Shown: piece after piece, positions 25,401 to 37,400 of the stretch
Position numbering within the stretch: the first letter of the stretch is position 1
How the letters are laid out: each line of letters opens with the position of its first letter
Source: Serinus canaria
Taxonomy: Eukaryota; Chordata; Aves; Passeriformes; Fringillidae
Reading direction: 5' to 3'
DNA length: 64,000 nt
NCBI RefSeq assembly: GCF_022539315.1
Contig: NC_066315.1
Coordinates: 47,225,174 to 47,289,173 of the forward strand
Notes under the pieces: model-generated
The model's database searches: none
Seen by the model: the letters and a program-made list of their open reading frames with translations, nothing else
Told to the model about the DNA's origin: nothing
Program-made: the position numbers and the translations under genes

Positions 25401-28400
25401 AGTTCAGTGCCTGGCTGTACCATAAGTAAGAATGCATGCAAGTACTCCCCTGTGCCTGCAGAAGGGATGTGATGCTCATACCAATTTCGTGTCTCAGCAT
25501 CCCCTCCAGCCAGTGCTCTCGCGCGGTGGAGACATTGATGGTGAGAGTGGGGCGGCCGTTCACCACGGTCATGGAGGCTCGCGACAGCAGGTCCTCCGTG
25601 AGATGGACCACAATCTGAAGAGGAGAGAGTTCAGGCACAACTGAAAGAGCTCTCTTCTCGCTCCTGATCCTGCTTTTTCCTCTGGCTCTTCCATGATTTC
25701 ATTTCTCTTTGGTCCCTTGCCCTCCGCAACTCTGCCTTGCGATCAGTGATCGCGTGAGAGAGCCTTCTGAATGAGTTCATCCTGCTCACCTGTGCTACTG
25801 ACAGAAGCTCACTTTATTGGGTGAGTGAGGGTGAAGATAGACCAAAGGGAAACTGAAAAATTTAGTACGGTAATAGTGCCTAGACTCAGAGGGCAGGGAG
25901 CAATTGCATGCACAGTTAATTAGAGAAAATACCAGTTTTTGAACTGTGTTGAATTATCTTAGTATTACTGAGAACTGAAAAATACTAGATAAGAACATGT
26001 AAATTGACTAGGTATATAATTAGCTGTCTGAATGCATTTCAATTGCAATTCTAAAGCCACTTGAATGAGAGGTGGAAGTACTGTGTACTTTTTCTCCTGT
26101 TACATAATGCAGACTTGAAATATTGAAATACTGGCATTGTTTTGTTCTACACAGAAAAATAGTTCTAGCTTTCCTGTTCTCTCTTGGAAAACTGGTAATC
26201 AAAACAAAAACTGGCAGAGAAGGAAACTAATGCATATTTATATATTGTATTATTTGACTTCAAAAAGCCTTTTTAAACGAGTGACTGAGAGGGAAAAGTG
26301 AAACTCTTTGTTAAAGACTAAGCACCTTTCCCTCTTCATGTAAAGCCTAATGAAACAGTACTACTCAAAAGAGTATAAGGGAGACTACTTTAAAGAAAGA
26401 TTACTTTTTTCAGTATCCAAAAAAAGGACCCAGGGATCAAAGGCATGAATATAACACTTCCCTGTACTCAAAACTCACCCTCAGCTTCAAGTTCAACAGC
26501 AAACCACCAGACCCATAAAATTTGCATTTAAGAGGCAGTAAAAAAAGGTAAATCCCAAAGCATTTAAAGTACAGGTGCCACTTAGTTTTTTTAACACCTC
26601 TTCAGCTGGAGAGAGTATTTTCATATTTTAGGCCATCCTAAGCATGATGTATTAACCCTATATTCACAGAAAAAATGAAGTATTTCATTAAGAAGGACAT
26701 GGGCTGCTGGATGAGGATGCAGGATCCAGCGGCCATGAACTCAAACCAAGCCAAAAATGAAGAGGGAGATAAAAGCACAGGAAAAGACAAAACATACTTT
26801 TTTTTTTTTGCTTGCTCTAAACGGTAGTTTATTAATCCCACCCTTAGAAACCCAGGTAAAGTCTGGTTATCACTGTCAAATCATAGTCTCGTAAAAATGT
26901 GTGATGAGTATAGCAGTTTCTTCTATAATATTATGTTTACCAATTAAATCTAGTTTCTGAGAAATTATTTTTGCCTCATGATTCCAGACTCCTCTTGCTC
27001 ACTGCCAGTGACCTCATCTAGGTCTTTGTCATCTGGTGATTTCATTTGGATTAATCCCTTTCTTATATATTCAATTTCATCTGACTTTTCCAAGCAATTT
27101 CATGTAAGTTCATCAAACTGGTCTTCTAAAATTCTGAATATAGAAAATAAGGGGTTTTTTCACAGGGCTCTAAAAATTAGATGGCTAAAGCCAGGAAAAA
27201 ACAGCACTTAAACCAACTCAACAAGTTCTTTCAGACATTTTTATTCACTTATGTCACTTTCATTTGTGTTGCTTCTTATAAATCACTCTCTTGGGCTGCT
27301 GCTTATTTTTCTTGGCCTTTTCTTAACTCTTTCCTTTGGTGTAAATAATTTGATACAGGAGAACAGATGGCAGAACTGATGAATAAATGGAAATGTGCTG
27401 GTCTCCAAGTAGCTGAAAAAAGGAGGGAAGGAAGGGTGTCGTTCTTGGGTACTCCCAAAAGAAGAGAATTTAAGAAAAAGCATATATGAATCAGGAAACA
27501 GGCTCAGAGAGATGACTGAAGTGTTCACAATGAATGTGTGTAGTTTCAATTGTTCAGACATAAGACTGGGCTTAGCTATGAGAAAAGTATGATGTAAGGA
27601 ATTTTCTTGTGATTATGGCGGAAAGGCCTCCCAGATGGTCTCTTGGGTCCATCCAATGTCTAAGGTCCACACAACTGTTTCTTTCCTGATGCAGTGCAGG
27701 ACTTACCTCACCAAGACAGCCTTCTTTCACCATGTACTTCCTGACGTGATTCCAGATACGACTTTTGGTCAGCAAGCTGCCTCCAGTGGCCTGCTCAAAT
27801 TTTTCATAGCTTCCATATTTCTGCAACGTTCGCTTCATAATGTTAATGGACTATAAAAAGAAAAAACACAGCAAATATCAGGGCAGTAAGATCCCCATGA
27901 GAAACTAACACTTGTATTCTTCCTCTCTCTCTCAATCTCTCTTTTTTCCTTAGTTTAAAATCCTTCTTTTCTTAACTCACTGGCAGTCACTAACAGGCTG
28001 TACTCATTTAATACATGCCGACATGTTCTGCAATGAATTTATGCCATCTTCAGATGTACATTAATGCCAAAGTGCTGAAAAAAGATTCTCATCAACTCAT
28101 CTTAGACCCACAGACATCAGCGTGATGATTAGACGATTATCAGTCTAGTGAAATAATACCCATTTTCTCTTTAATTTTGGCAGTGTCGTACAACTGCCTT
28201 GTAAAACAGATGTAACAGGTCTCCAGGACATTTGCAGTTTGACAGCTTGTTTCTTTTTATGTTTTTCCAAAGAATTTGAAAAAGATCAACTATTACTGTC
28301 ATCTTGCTTCATTTCTTGGCATGTTCTAATTTAGGAACACTGATTAAGCAGATGTGTAACCATAATTTTAACAGTAATACCTCTACCAAAAATGTCTCCT

Positions 28401-31400
28401 TACAATAAAATCCCTTGTACCATGGGTGTCTGTGAGAGAAAGGAGGAGAGAGAGCAGGAACTTTGATTTACAGAACTTTGATTTAAACTTTTCACTTAAA
28501 CCACAGTACTTCTTTAAAACCCCCCAAAATGAAGGCCTATTTCATGAGGTAAATAGAGTAGTATCAACTAGATTCTAGTTGATCAAGTTGATTCTACTGA
28601 ATCAACTAGATTCAGTAGATTCTCCTATGAATTGCTGCTAGAAGAAGTCCCTTGAGCAAAGCTCAGCACAATGCCCATAACCATGATATGAACTATGCAT
28701 ATTGAAGATTTTATTGATGGGGTGTGAAATGCTCATCCCTAGTTATCTTCTTTCCAGCACATCATTTCACACCCTTAAAAGAAAATGTGGTATGGAGTAA
28801 CTTCTTTCCCAGAAACAGTCCAGATACAGGGAATAGCTTTTTGTCATAGACTTGATAATAGAAGCTCCTGGCATTACCTTAAAAAATTAATGTTCTTGCT
28901 AAGAAAATACCACTAACAATAAAAGGTGAAAATCTTGCAGACTGAATCTCTTTTTACATTGTACACTTATATCCCTTCATGAACCCGTTTGTCTCCAGCT
29001 ATGTAATTCTGACATTGTCAGGTTGACTGACTTTCCACAAAAATTGAATTAATTTTTTATCTCTCACAGCTACCAACAATCCTTCTCTAATGTTTTTCAA
29101 GTTGAAACTAATCAACCCTGTGTAATTGCTACTGAAACCCATAAATGACAGCTAGACATATCCTTAAAGTCTAATAGCACTTTGATGAAGGAAATGTCAC
29201 TTACCTGAATGCCAAAGAAATATTGCACTTAATGTTCAGTATTTCTTTGTCTTGTATATTTTTCTAAACCATTTTTCCCTTTTTTAAAATTACCTATGAA
29301 TTTTAACTTCTAAAAACATTGTCTGTTTTATAATTTTTTTAGTGTCTGCACATTCTGAGCCATTTGCCTGTCTTATACAAAATCCTCAGTTAAGGAAGCA
29401 ATCTAAATGCTCCCACCCTTTTCCCAGGAAGTTTACTCTCAGCCAGCAGCCTAACCAATTAATGATAAAAGTTCTTCAGTCTCCTTTGCCAGGTGCCAGA
29501 TCCTTAAGATATATATATCACCTACTAATTGTTTGGTATATCAGGTTTCTATGAACAATCTGTCAATCTTCTAGCATGAAATTTGTCTTCACAATTCATT
29601 GATAATAAATTTCAATGAAATCTATAAGACTAAACATTAAATACTTACTTAAATTCTAGGATGCCTAAGTTCATTTGAAATGAAATTAATTCAGAGGACC
29701 TTAGCTGGAGTGCAGGAATTTTCTGAAACCACATCATCACAATGAACAGTGAGAAAATGAGCACTGAACACATCAAACCTCCTACTTGTCTGTCTGTAAC
29801 AGCAAACTCCCTGGAGCTGAGACCTCCAGGCTACAGGAGGCAGCATGATTTTGGGAGTCAGGAGACCCAAGTGCTAACTCTTCCTGCCTGCCTGCAGGCA
29901 CCTTCCTGGGCTGTTGAAGACTTTCCTAAATGCTGTGAGACACTTGAATCAACAGCACTATATAAACAGCAGGTTTTCAGACACAGGTCCTCCTCAAGAA
30001 ACACAGACCCACTCCAACCTCTCCTACCTCAACCTGACAGAGTTCACAGCTTCAAGGGGAAACTTCTTTATGTGCCACTCTAGCTAACCCACATCCTGGC
30101 ATTCCATCCACATCCAGATAAGTATTTCATGTTTGAGCTCCTGCATACTAAGAAAGTTCTTAAGCTTAAGCATTCTCTTTGCTGAACAGATATTCAGAAA
30201 TTACTAAGAAGAGGGCTTCCCCCTATCACCTTCTCTCTTGACTCTGTTTCAAGTGAAACTGAAAAAAGTCCTGAAAAATCTTTCCAAGCGGGCAGGTGTG
30301 GCTCTGGAAGCACTGAAACAACAGGGAGAGCCATCACGCAGAGACACATTGCACAGAAATCCCTAGGGAGTGGCAGAAGGCCCTGACACTGGGGTGAGCC
30401 CCATCCCCAGTGATGTTCCTGGTTTGGACACTTCTTGCCACAACCACTCCTGCTGGGGGTGGTTCCGGAGGGGAAAAGGTTTGGGAAATGTTTGGTTTCC
30501 AGGCACTGACTACAATACCAAGCCCTTAATTTGGGATTCTGCACCTGCCTCCAAGGTGAGATGACTCAGTCAGCTGTTGCAAGAACTTGCTGGGAAAGGG
30601 GAAAATCCAGACCAGCATGCCAGCTGCTGCCTGCTGCAGCATCTAACTGTGAGCTAATTTTCCAGCCTCCGGGCCAGCAGAACATTGGTACTGCTAGAGT
30701 TCCTAAGGCCAAACTGTAAACTCTTCAGCAACAAGTAAAAAAATAGAAGAAAAGAAGAACTATGTGGCTATAGCAGGTTACTGGTTAGGAGTAATAATTC
30801 CTGTTCTTTTCAATATTACCTAAAATGTCTGCTTATCCCTCTGATCACTACTACAGAGTGCCAAAGGAAGCAGCAATCATAAGGCCCCATCCAGAAGGCA
30901 ATGACACAGATGCATGAACAAGAGCAAGGCAAGGCTGTTTAACTGACTGGATTAGGTTATGGTGGTGTTGGCTTTTTAAAACAACTTATTTACAGCCAAC
31001 TAGGTCTCTGAATTTCAAGTCACCCATGTCCAGTAACTCAGCTCAGTGGTTGAGAGTTCTTGTAGAAATATGTACTGACAAGACTTCTTATGAGTAGTGT
31101 GAGGCAAGCAAGTCAGAGAAGGGTCTCAGTGATCTAGGAGTCAGCCTCCTATTTGAGTCAGCTCATCCTACATTCAGAAGCAGCTCTGCTGCAAAGGAGT
31201 TGCAATCTCTGCTGAGATTTGTAAGACAGACAAGGTAGATACACACCATTGCTCTTCTTCCTGCATAACTTATCTGCTGGGGGGCGGAAAGCTTCCAAGG
31301 TGCATCATTAGGTAACACTCAGAACCAGGCTGAGCTTGTTAGTTTAATCAACAGCCATAAAATGGTGGCTGTCTGGGTCAAGAGGAATGGAGGAAGGAAG

Positions 31401-34400
31401 GTAAGAATATATTTCTAGTCCACTCAGGTGGTAGTATTTGGGGTTTTATTCAGTGTTCCCAGAGGCTTTTCTTTTGCATGCTTGTTCTGAGTGGTATAAA
31501 AGTCATGTTAAAGTAATTTAGAGCTGATAGAAATATTTTTAATTAAAAACTATTAAATTACTTTGTAAAGAATTTGAGGTTATTACTCACTGGGTTTTTT
31601 GTATGAGACTGTGCTCTGAAGTAAAGCTATCTTCCTACTGTGGTATCACCAGATCTATTAGTCCCTTCTAGGGGAAGAGAGATGTTTGTGTCAGACCCTG
31701 AGAACCTGTGCCACTTGGATGGCCTGACATGCTTTGTGTTATGTATTAGCACACCTTATCTACAAATCCTAGTTAGCAAGGGAATTTGTTAGTGGTGCAG
31801 AATGAAGTGTTTTACAACCAAGTGCTTTATACAGTGTCATGTCCTTGAATCTTCCACATGCCTCAGCTGTGACATCACTTGGACATAGCAAAGGATTACT
31901 CAGTGTTGAATGCCATGTTGTTTAACCTTCCCGCTCCACCTAAATTTTTTTCCCCGACATCTGATAAATTTGCTAATTGTAGGCTATTTTTATGATTGTC
32001 TTAAAAGGTGTCATGCAAACACTTGCAATGTGGAATAACTGGTTTATTTATGAATTCAAAACTGCTATACTCTTATGAGTACAAGGGAAGAGGATGTATA
32101 ACTCTTTTGTGGGAGGATCACTCATTTGATGAAATGGTTGGGGGTTTTTTGTTGGTTTTTTTCAATGTATACAGAAATAGAATTTTTGCTGCCTTGTACA
32201 ATTCAAAGAAACAGGGTACCTAAAATTGCAACTTGCTGATTTCGGTTCAGCAAATTGCAACTGTTAAGTTCATCTACTCTGCAAACACTGGGAACAACTA
32301 TTTCTAAGCAAATATTGCCACCTCTTGCATCTCAGCAAAAAAACAAACACTTTGAGTACTAAGAAACTTCACAATGAGGGATAAATAGTTTGAACCAGAA
32401 AACTTTCAGAGCACAGAGCTGCTGCAGTGACCTTGGAACACAGTGGTAAAAAAAATTAACTTCTGTAATATCAGATATGTTAATCCTTGTGAAGAGTGAA
32501 AATCTTCATGCTATTTTCTGTTCTCCAGTTTACTTTCCTAAAGGCACTGTATTGTGTGACTCATGAAAAAACCTTACTATGAATAAAATATCATAACGTA
32601 GATATGAAGGGAGAAACAAACAGAACACAGTTTGAGAAGGAAGACACTAAAACTAACATTTTTCAAATGCACTAATAACTCAAAAATGTTTTCTCTGTGT
32701 CTGTGAAAAGTCAATCAATAAAAGTGTTGGGCTGTGCCCAAGGTTTAAAAGCTCTGATTTAAGCAGAGGCATGGGGTAAAGTGGGTGCTCACAAGCCTGT
32801 GTGTCCCCACTGCAGCATTGCTGGGTTAATGGTTTGCAAACCTTCAGTGCTCTTTGCCTTTAAAAAAAAGTAAATAAATGGGGCAGAGTGTGATTTGTCT
32901 TCCAGACATATTTCAGTAATGCTGTATTAACCAATTTCATCGACATGCACAAATGCAGAAAGGGCAGTAAGAAAACACAATCTGTTTTAATGTCCAAGCA
33001 GGCTATGCACAGCTGTGGTTAAAAAGATTTTTGACATGACTGAAAAATTCTCTGAAATGTCAGGTTTTGAGCTCATTTTGCTTAAGTATCCTAAAATTCC
33101 CTATAAACATGGTGGGTTCATTCAGTAAGAGCTGGGTTTACAGCTTTTTACTCATAAAAGAGCAAGCAAATGTAAGTTGCCATGAGCACCTTTTGTAGAA
33201 AAAAATAGGAATAACTGCTCACAGTTACCAAGGCTTTCTAAAATAAGTGGAGCAATAAACAGAAGCTAAATATGCTTAAAAAAAAAAAAAAAAACAACCC
33301 AACAAAACTTAACTGAACATTCTTGTAGCTAAAAGGATAACTACACACAGTTGCATTTTTACTGCAGACCCTGCTCTTGATACTGTGAGTACTTTTTTTG
33401 CAACTGAAGTCATCCTTTCTGAATTTGCTGTAAGATACCTACGTTTTTCTTCTGACAAGTAAAATCTGCGTGAAAAAAAAAAGAGCAATGAGGAAAAGCA
33501 AGTGCCCCTACAATACTTCCTGATTAAAAATTTTGATTAATGCTTTTTCTGGATAGTAAATTTGCATGAAATTAAATTCAAATTTGCGTGGAGACGAAAA
33601 TGTCTACAGCCAGGTGTAGATAAAAGAGAGAGAGTGACACCTGCTGGGCTTGGAGCTATGTTAAAGCTGCTGGTTTGGGCATTTTTAAGTGCAAGGTATT
33701 TTTGTTTGGTATTTTTAGGAGCTGAACTTTGAATACATGCTTTTCTAGTGACTCAAACTAAGTCTTGTGAAACAATTTACATATTCCTTGTTAATTGTTA
33801 GAAATATACTTCCTTGAATATTAAATAATTTGCTGCCTTTTATAAAGTTGTTACAGGGCCTTTATTTTCCCATACTTTTTATGGACAGGAAAAAAGGTAG
33901 AGTTATAAATCAGAAAAATACTGAGGAATGATTTCTTTTTAAAATATTCAGTATTTACACTTATGGGTTTTTGTTAAAAGAAGGGTAAACCACAGACAGG
34001 TTTGCTCCAAAAAATCATCCTGCATAAAAGGACCTTTAAGGCTTTTCTAACCCACACTAAAAGGGATAATTTGTATTAAATTCAGTTTCTCAAATCAGTA
34101 GTTGTTGATTTGCTGTCATCTATGTTGCTAATATTGCTAAAAAAAATCAAAGGAAAACCTATTAAAAAGCTCAAGTCAAGGGGCAATTTTATTTGGTGTC
34201 ATTGCAATTTAGTTCGTTGTTTGGAAGTACAGAAGAAGATTTTAAGTATAGCACAGCTGTTCCCTTTTCTCATAAAGAAAATAAATTTTTAATGTAAACC
34301 CAGAAACTGAGTTGTTAAAATATACAGATATTTTCAATGTGAAAATGGAGACTATCAATACAATGATGTAATGGGTAACAACACTTTTGTAAATTCTTGG

Positions 34401-37400
34401 ATTTAGAAAGAGAAAAAAAAACCCAGTCTGTTCACAAGTCAGGGATCATGTCTTACAATCCCTAGTCCTTTTAAGTCATGTATCTTATGTATCTTTGCCA
34501 CCAGGATTTTTAATTTTAAGTGAAATACTCATATTGCAAAGAGTGAAACTCGTGGAATGGCAGGATGTCTTCCCAAGTTAAGTATCACTTGAATACGTAA
34601 GAGTCTCTGTTTAGAAAAGCCTGTCAGACCAAAATAAGATCTAAACCATTTAAAAATATAAAAAAAAATCTTCTGAACCATTTAAAAATAGCAAAAGTGG
34701 GAAGAATACTGCTTCTGATACTGTTCAGATAAGCACTGGGTTTTGTCACTTAGGTCAAAGTTGAAAAAAGGGCTTTTTTTGTTTAGGTTTTTTGCAACTG
34801 AGGAAGCTGAGGCAGTTACACAGAATGGCAATGTCTGTAGCTATGTTACCAGTGGGGCTGTAAGTTATGAAAAACCAAAATTTTCTTCTTAAAATTTACC
34901 TCTCTCCGGAATGGAATGTGGCTGCTGCTTGATTGAGCCTAATGTATATGTAAATACCCTTTCAAAGTTGATTAAAACAAGGAACATCAACACATGCTTA
35001 TCCAATAACTATGACCTCAAATAATTGCGATCCCCTCCCAATCCCTGTGTCACCAAGAGGATTGGCAGGATTTCTATGCTGCCTTATTCCTCTGCCTGTT
35101 TGGGCACTGTATTTTTCCTCATTGCCTACAAAATTTTCTTGCTTTAAATTATGTTTCATGTAAACCCATTTAGAAGGAGCTGTGCCTTTATCCCTTAAAA
35201 CCCTGTAAATTTCAGAAAGGTTATAATTTTTTTTAATTAAAAAGTTTTTATTTCAGTTCTATTAGTGCATTCTCATCTTTGATGCATCTTCCAAAGAGCA
35301 GTGGAGAATAAGGTGAAATTACTTGCTACAAACAAAGCAAATACCACGTAATTGTAGGAAGAAATAATCACTGGAAATGGAGGGGAACAAAAGCAACTCT
35401 ACCTGCTTAAGAAATCTGTCAGACGCATGGCTGTGCTTCGCTAACACATTCGGCAGAGCGGGGTTTTCATATTCAAACTGAGGATTGTACGTGAAATCTG
35501 AGTCGAAAAACTTAACCTTCTCTTTCTCCACGTTGGACGGCTTGATCGCGGTCAGCAAACACAGCTTCTGGCCAGCGGCGTCGCCTACGCTTCTCGAGGA
35601 CGGGGACTGCTTTGGCTTTGAGAGGCTAGAATGTTTCTTGGCTCTGCTCCGGGGCCGGGCCGGCGGTGCCGGGGCGCTGCCGAGGGCGGCGGCCGCGGGG
35701 CCAGCGCCGAGCTGCGGCGGCTGCCGGGGCCCGCAGCGCCGCCCGCCCGGCAGGGACAGCGCCGCCTTCCCGCGGCCGCCCCGCGGGCTGGAGGAGCGCT
35801 TGGCGGCGGCTTTCCTGTGTTTCTTGTGGTGGGAGGACGACTGCTTCTGAGCGTGGTGTTTTTTCTCCTCTTTGCTCTGCAGAAGGACGTTGTAGCTACT
35901 GGTACCTGTTGTGAAAATGTCCTTAAGGATGCCAGAAGGCGGATGCTGGAGGCTGTTTTCATTATTAATGTTCAGCTTGTGTACTTCCAGACTCAGGACT
36001 GATTTCCTAGAAAGCTCCGTCTTAGGCCAGTGAAGTTTTTCTGCATTTAGGGAAAAAAAAGAAAACAATGTGGACACACTTGATTTTCACAAAGTGATAC
36101 TAATCTTAAGGACTCAAAACTGCAACATAAAGGAAACACAAAGTGTCTTAACTGCAGTCACATCACATTTATCTTGACTTCTAGGCATAAGGGAGAACTG
36201 AGTGTGTATATCACTTTTGAACAATTAGACTGGGACTTGTAAGATCCAGCTAAACGAGTGTTTTATGCCTGCATCTCCATGCACAGCTACACTGCTGGCA
36301 GGTAAGAACTTAGTTGATTTTAAAAAGACTCTGCAGAACTTCATGAACATCTACTGCTACATTAACAAATGTATAGTTTTGAGCTGATTGATCTTTATCA
36401 CGCAAGGAAGGCTTTCTGTAAGGATAAAGACTAACTTAAAATATAGGAAACTGCATAGGAGCATGTGAGCTGTGTTTACAGTGAAGTCCCACAGGGATGT
36501 GTGCTGCAATACAAGCAGTCTGGTGAGATCTCATCTGCAAAATCTGATTCACAGAGTTTACTCTCAGAAAAGGGTGAGAACATTGGAAAGGGCCAGTCAC
36601 TGTAAACAATTTTCAACAGTATATGGATAGTAATATATGTTTAAAAGACTTCAGTCTCATGTGTTAATACAGTTTCAGTCTTAATACAGACAATAAGCCA
36701 TATTCAGAGAGGCAACAGAGATCAGCTAGTTACACTCCTGAAAAGCCAAAAGACAATAGTGTGTATTTCACCTAATCAAAGTTGTTCTACTATAATAGCT
36801 GTCTTAAAAAAACACTTGAAAAGTAACATTATAAATCAAACTAAGTGCAAGAAGCAAATAAGGTTTCTTTAATTAGAGTGAACCATCCTTTCTTGCTCTG
36901 ACCCCTGGCATAGCCTTTGGGGAAGACTGGTGCAGAGCAGCTGCACAGAAAAGTCACTGAGGATTAAAACTGAATTTAACATTTGTCCTGTTAGAGAGAA
37001 GTGACCTCGCTTCACTGGTTCTAACCACTTCCTCCTCTTGACAACCAGTTCCTCCTAGAACATTAGGTGAGCTGAAACTACACGTACAAATAAATTGTGC
37101 TACAGAGACATTTCCTACTTCTGTACCTAAAATAAAAGGATTCACAGAACAGGAGATATGGCTGTGGCATGATTAAAGCCTGCAAAAGGGATTTGAGCTT
37201 CATCCCCCAGTTATATGTAGTTGAACTGTAATTACTTTATATACAGTAATTATACTCTGAAGGTAATAGCAGCAAGAGATCATTAAATGCCTCCAAGGCA
37301 GAAAAAAAAATCAACAGTGGCTTAATTTCAGCTTTATTTTCACAGTAAAATTCAGCTTTGCTTCCAACATAAGCACCATGACAATGTATTTCATGCTGTT

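Larger units (their letters stand above)
27851..35402 (-). other. MATCAP2 intron 2
   Basis: A long AT-rich intron. It contains a double inverted repeat at 28563-28619, a possible ancient SINE remnant at about 29838-29890, a short degenerate direct repeat (ACCATTTAAAAATA, near 34645 and 34678), and an A-rich run near 33280. No exon-like sequence was found in the remainder. Confidence 0.8.

Noticed and set aside
35485..36002. Plus-strand open frames opposite MATCAP2 exon 2
   Set aside because: They are antisense shadows of a GC-rich coding exon and resemble no family.
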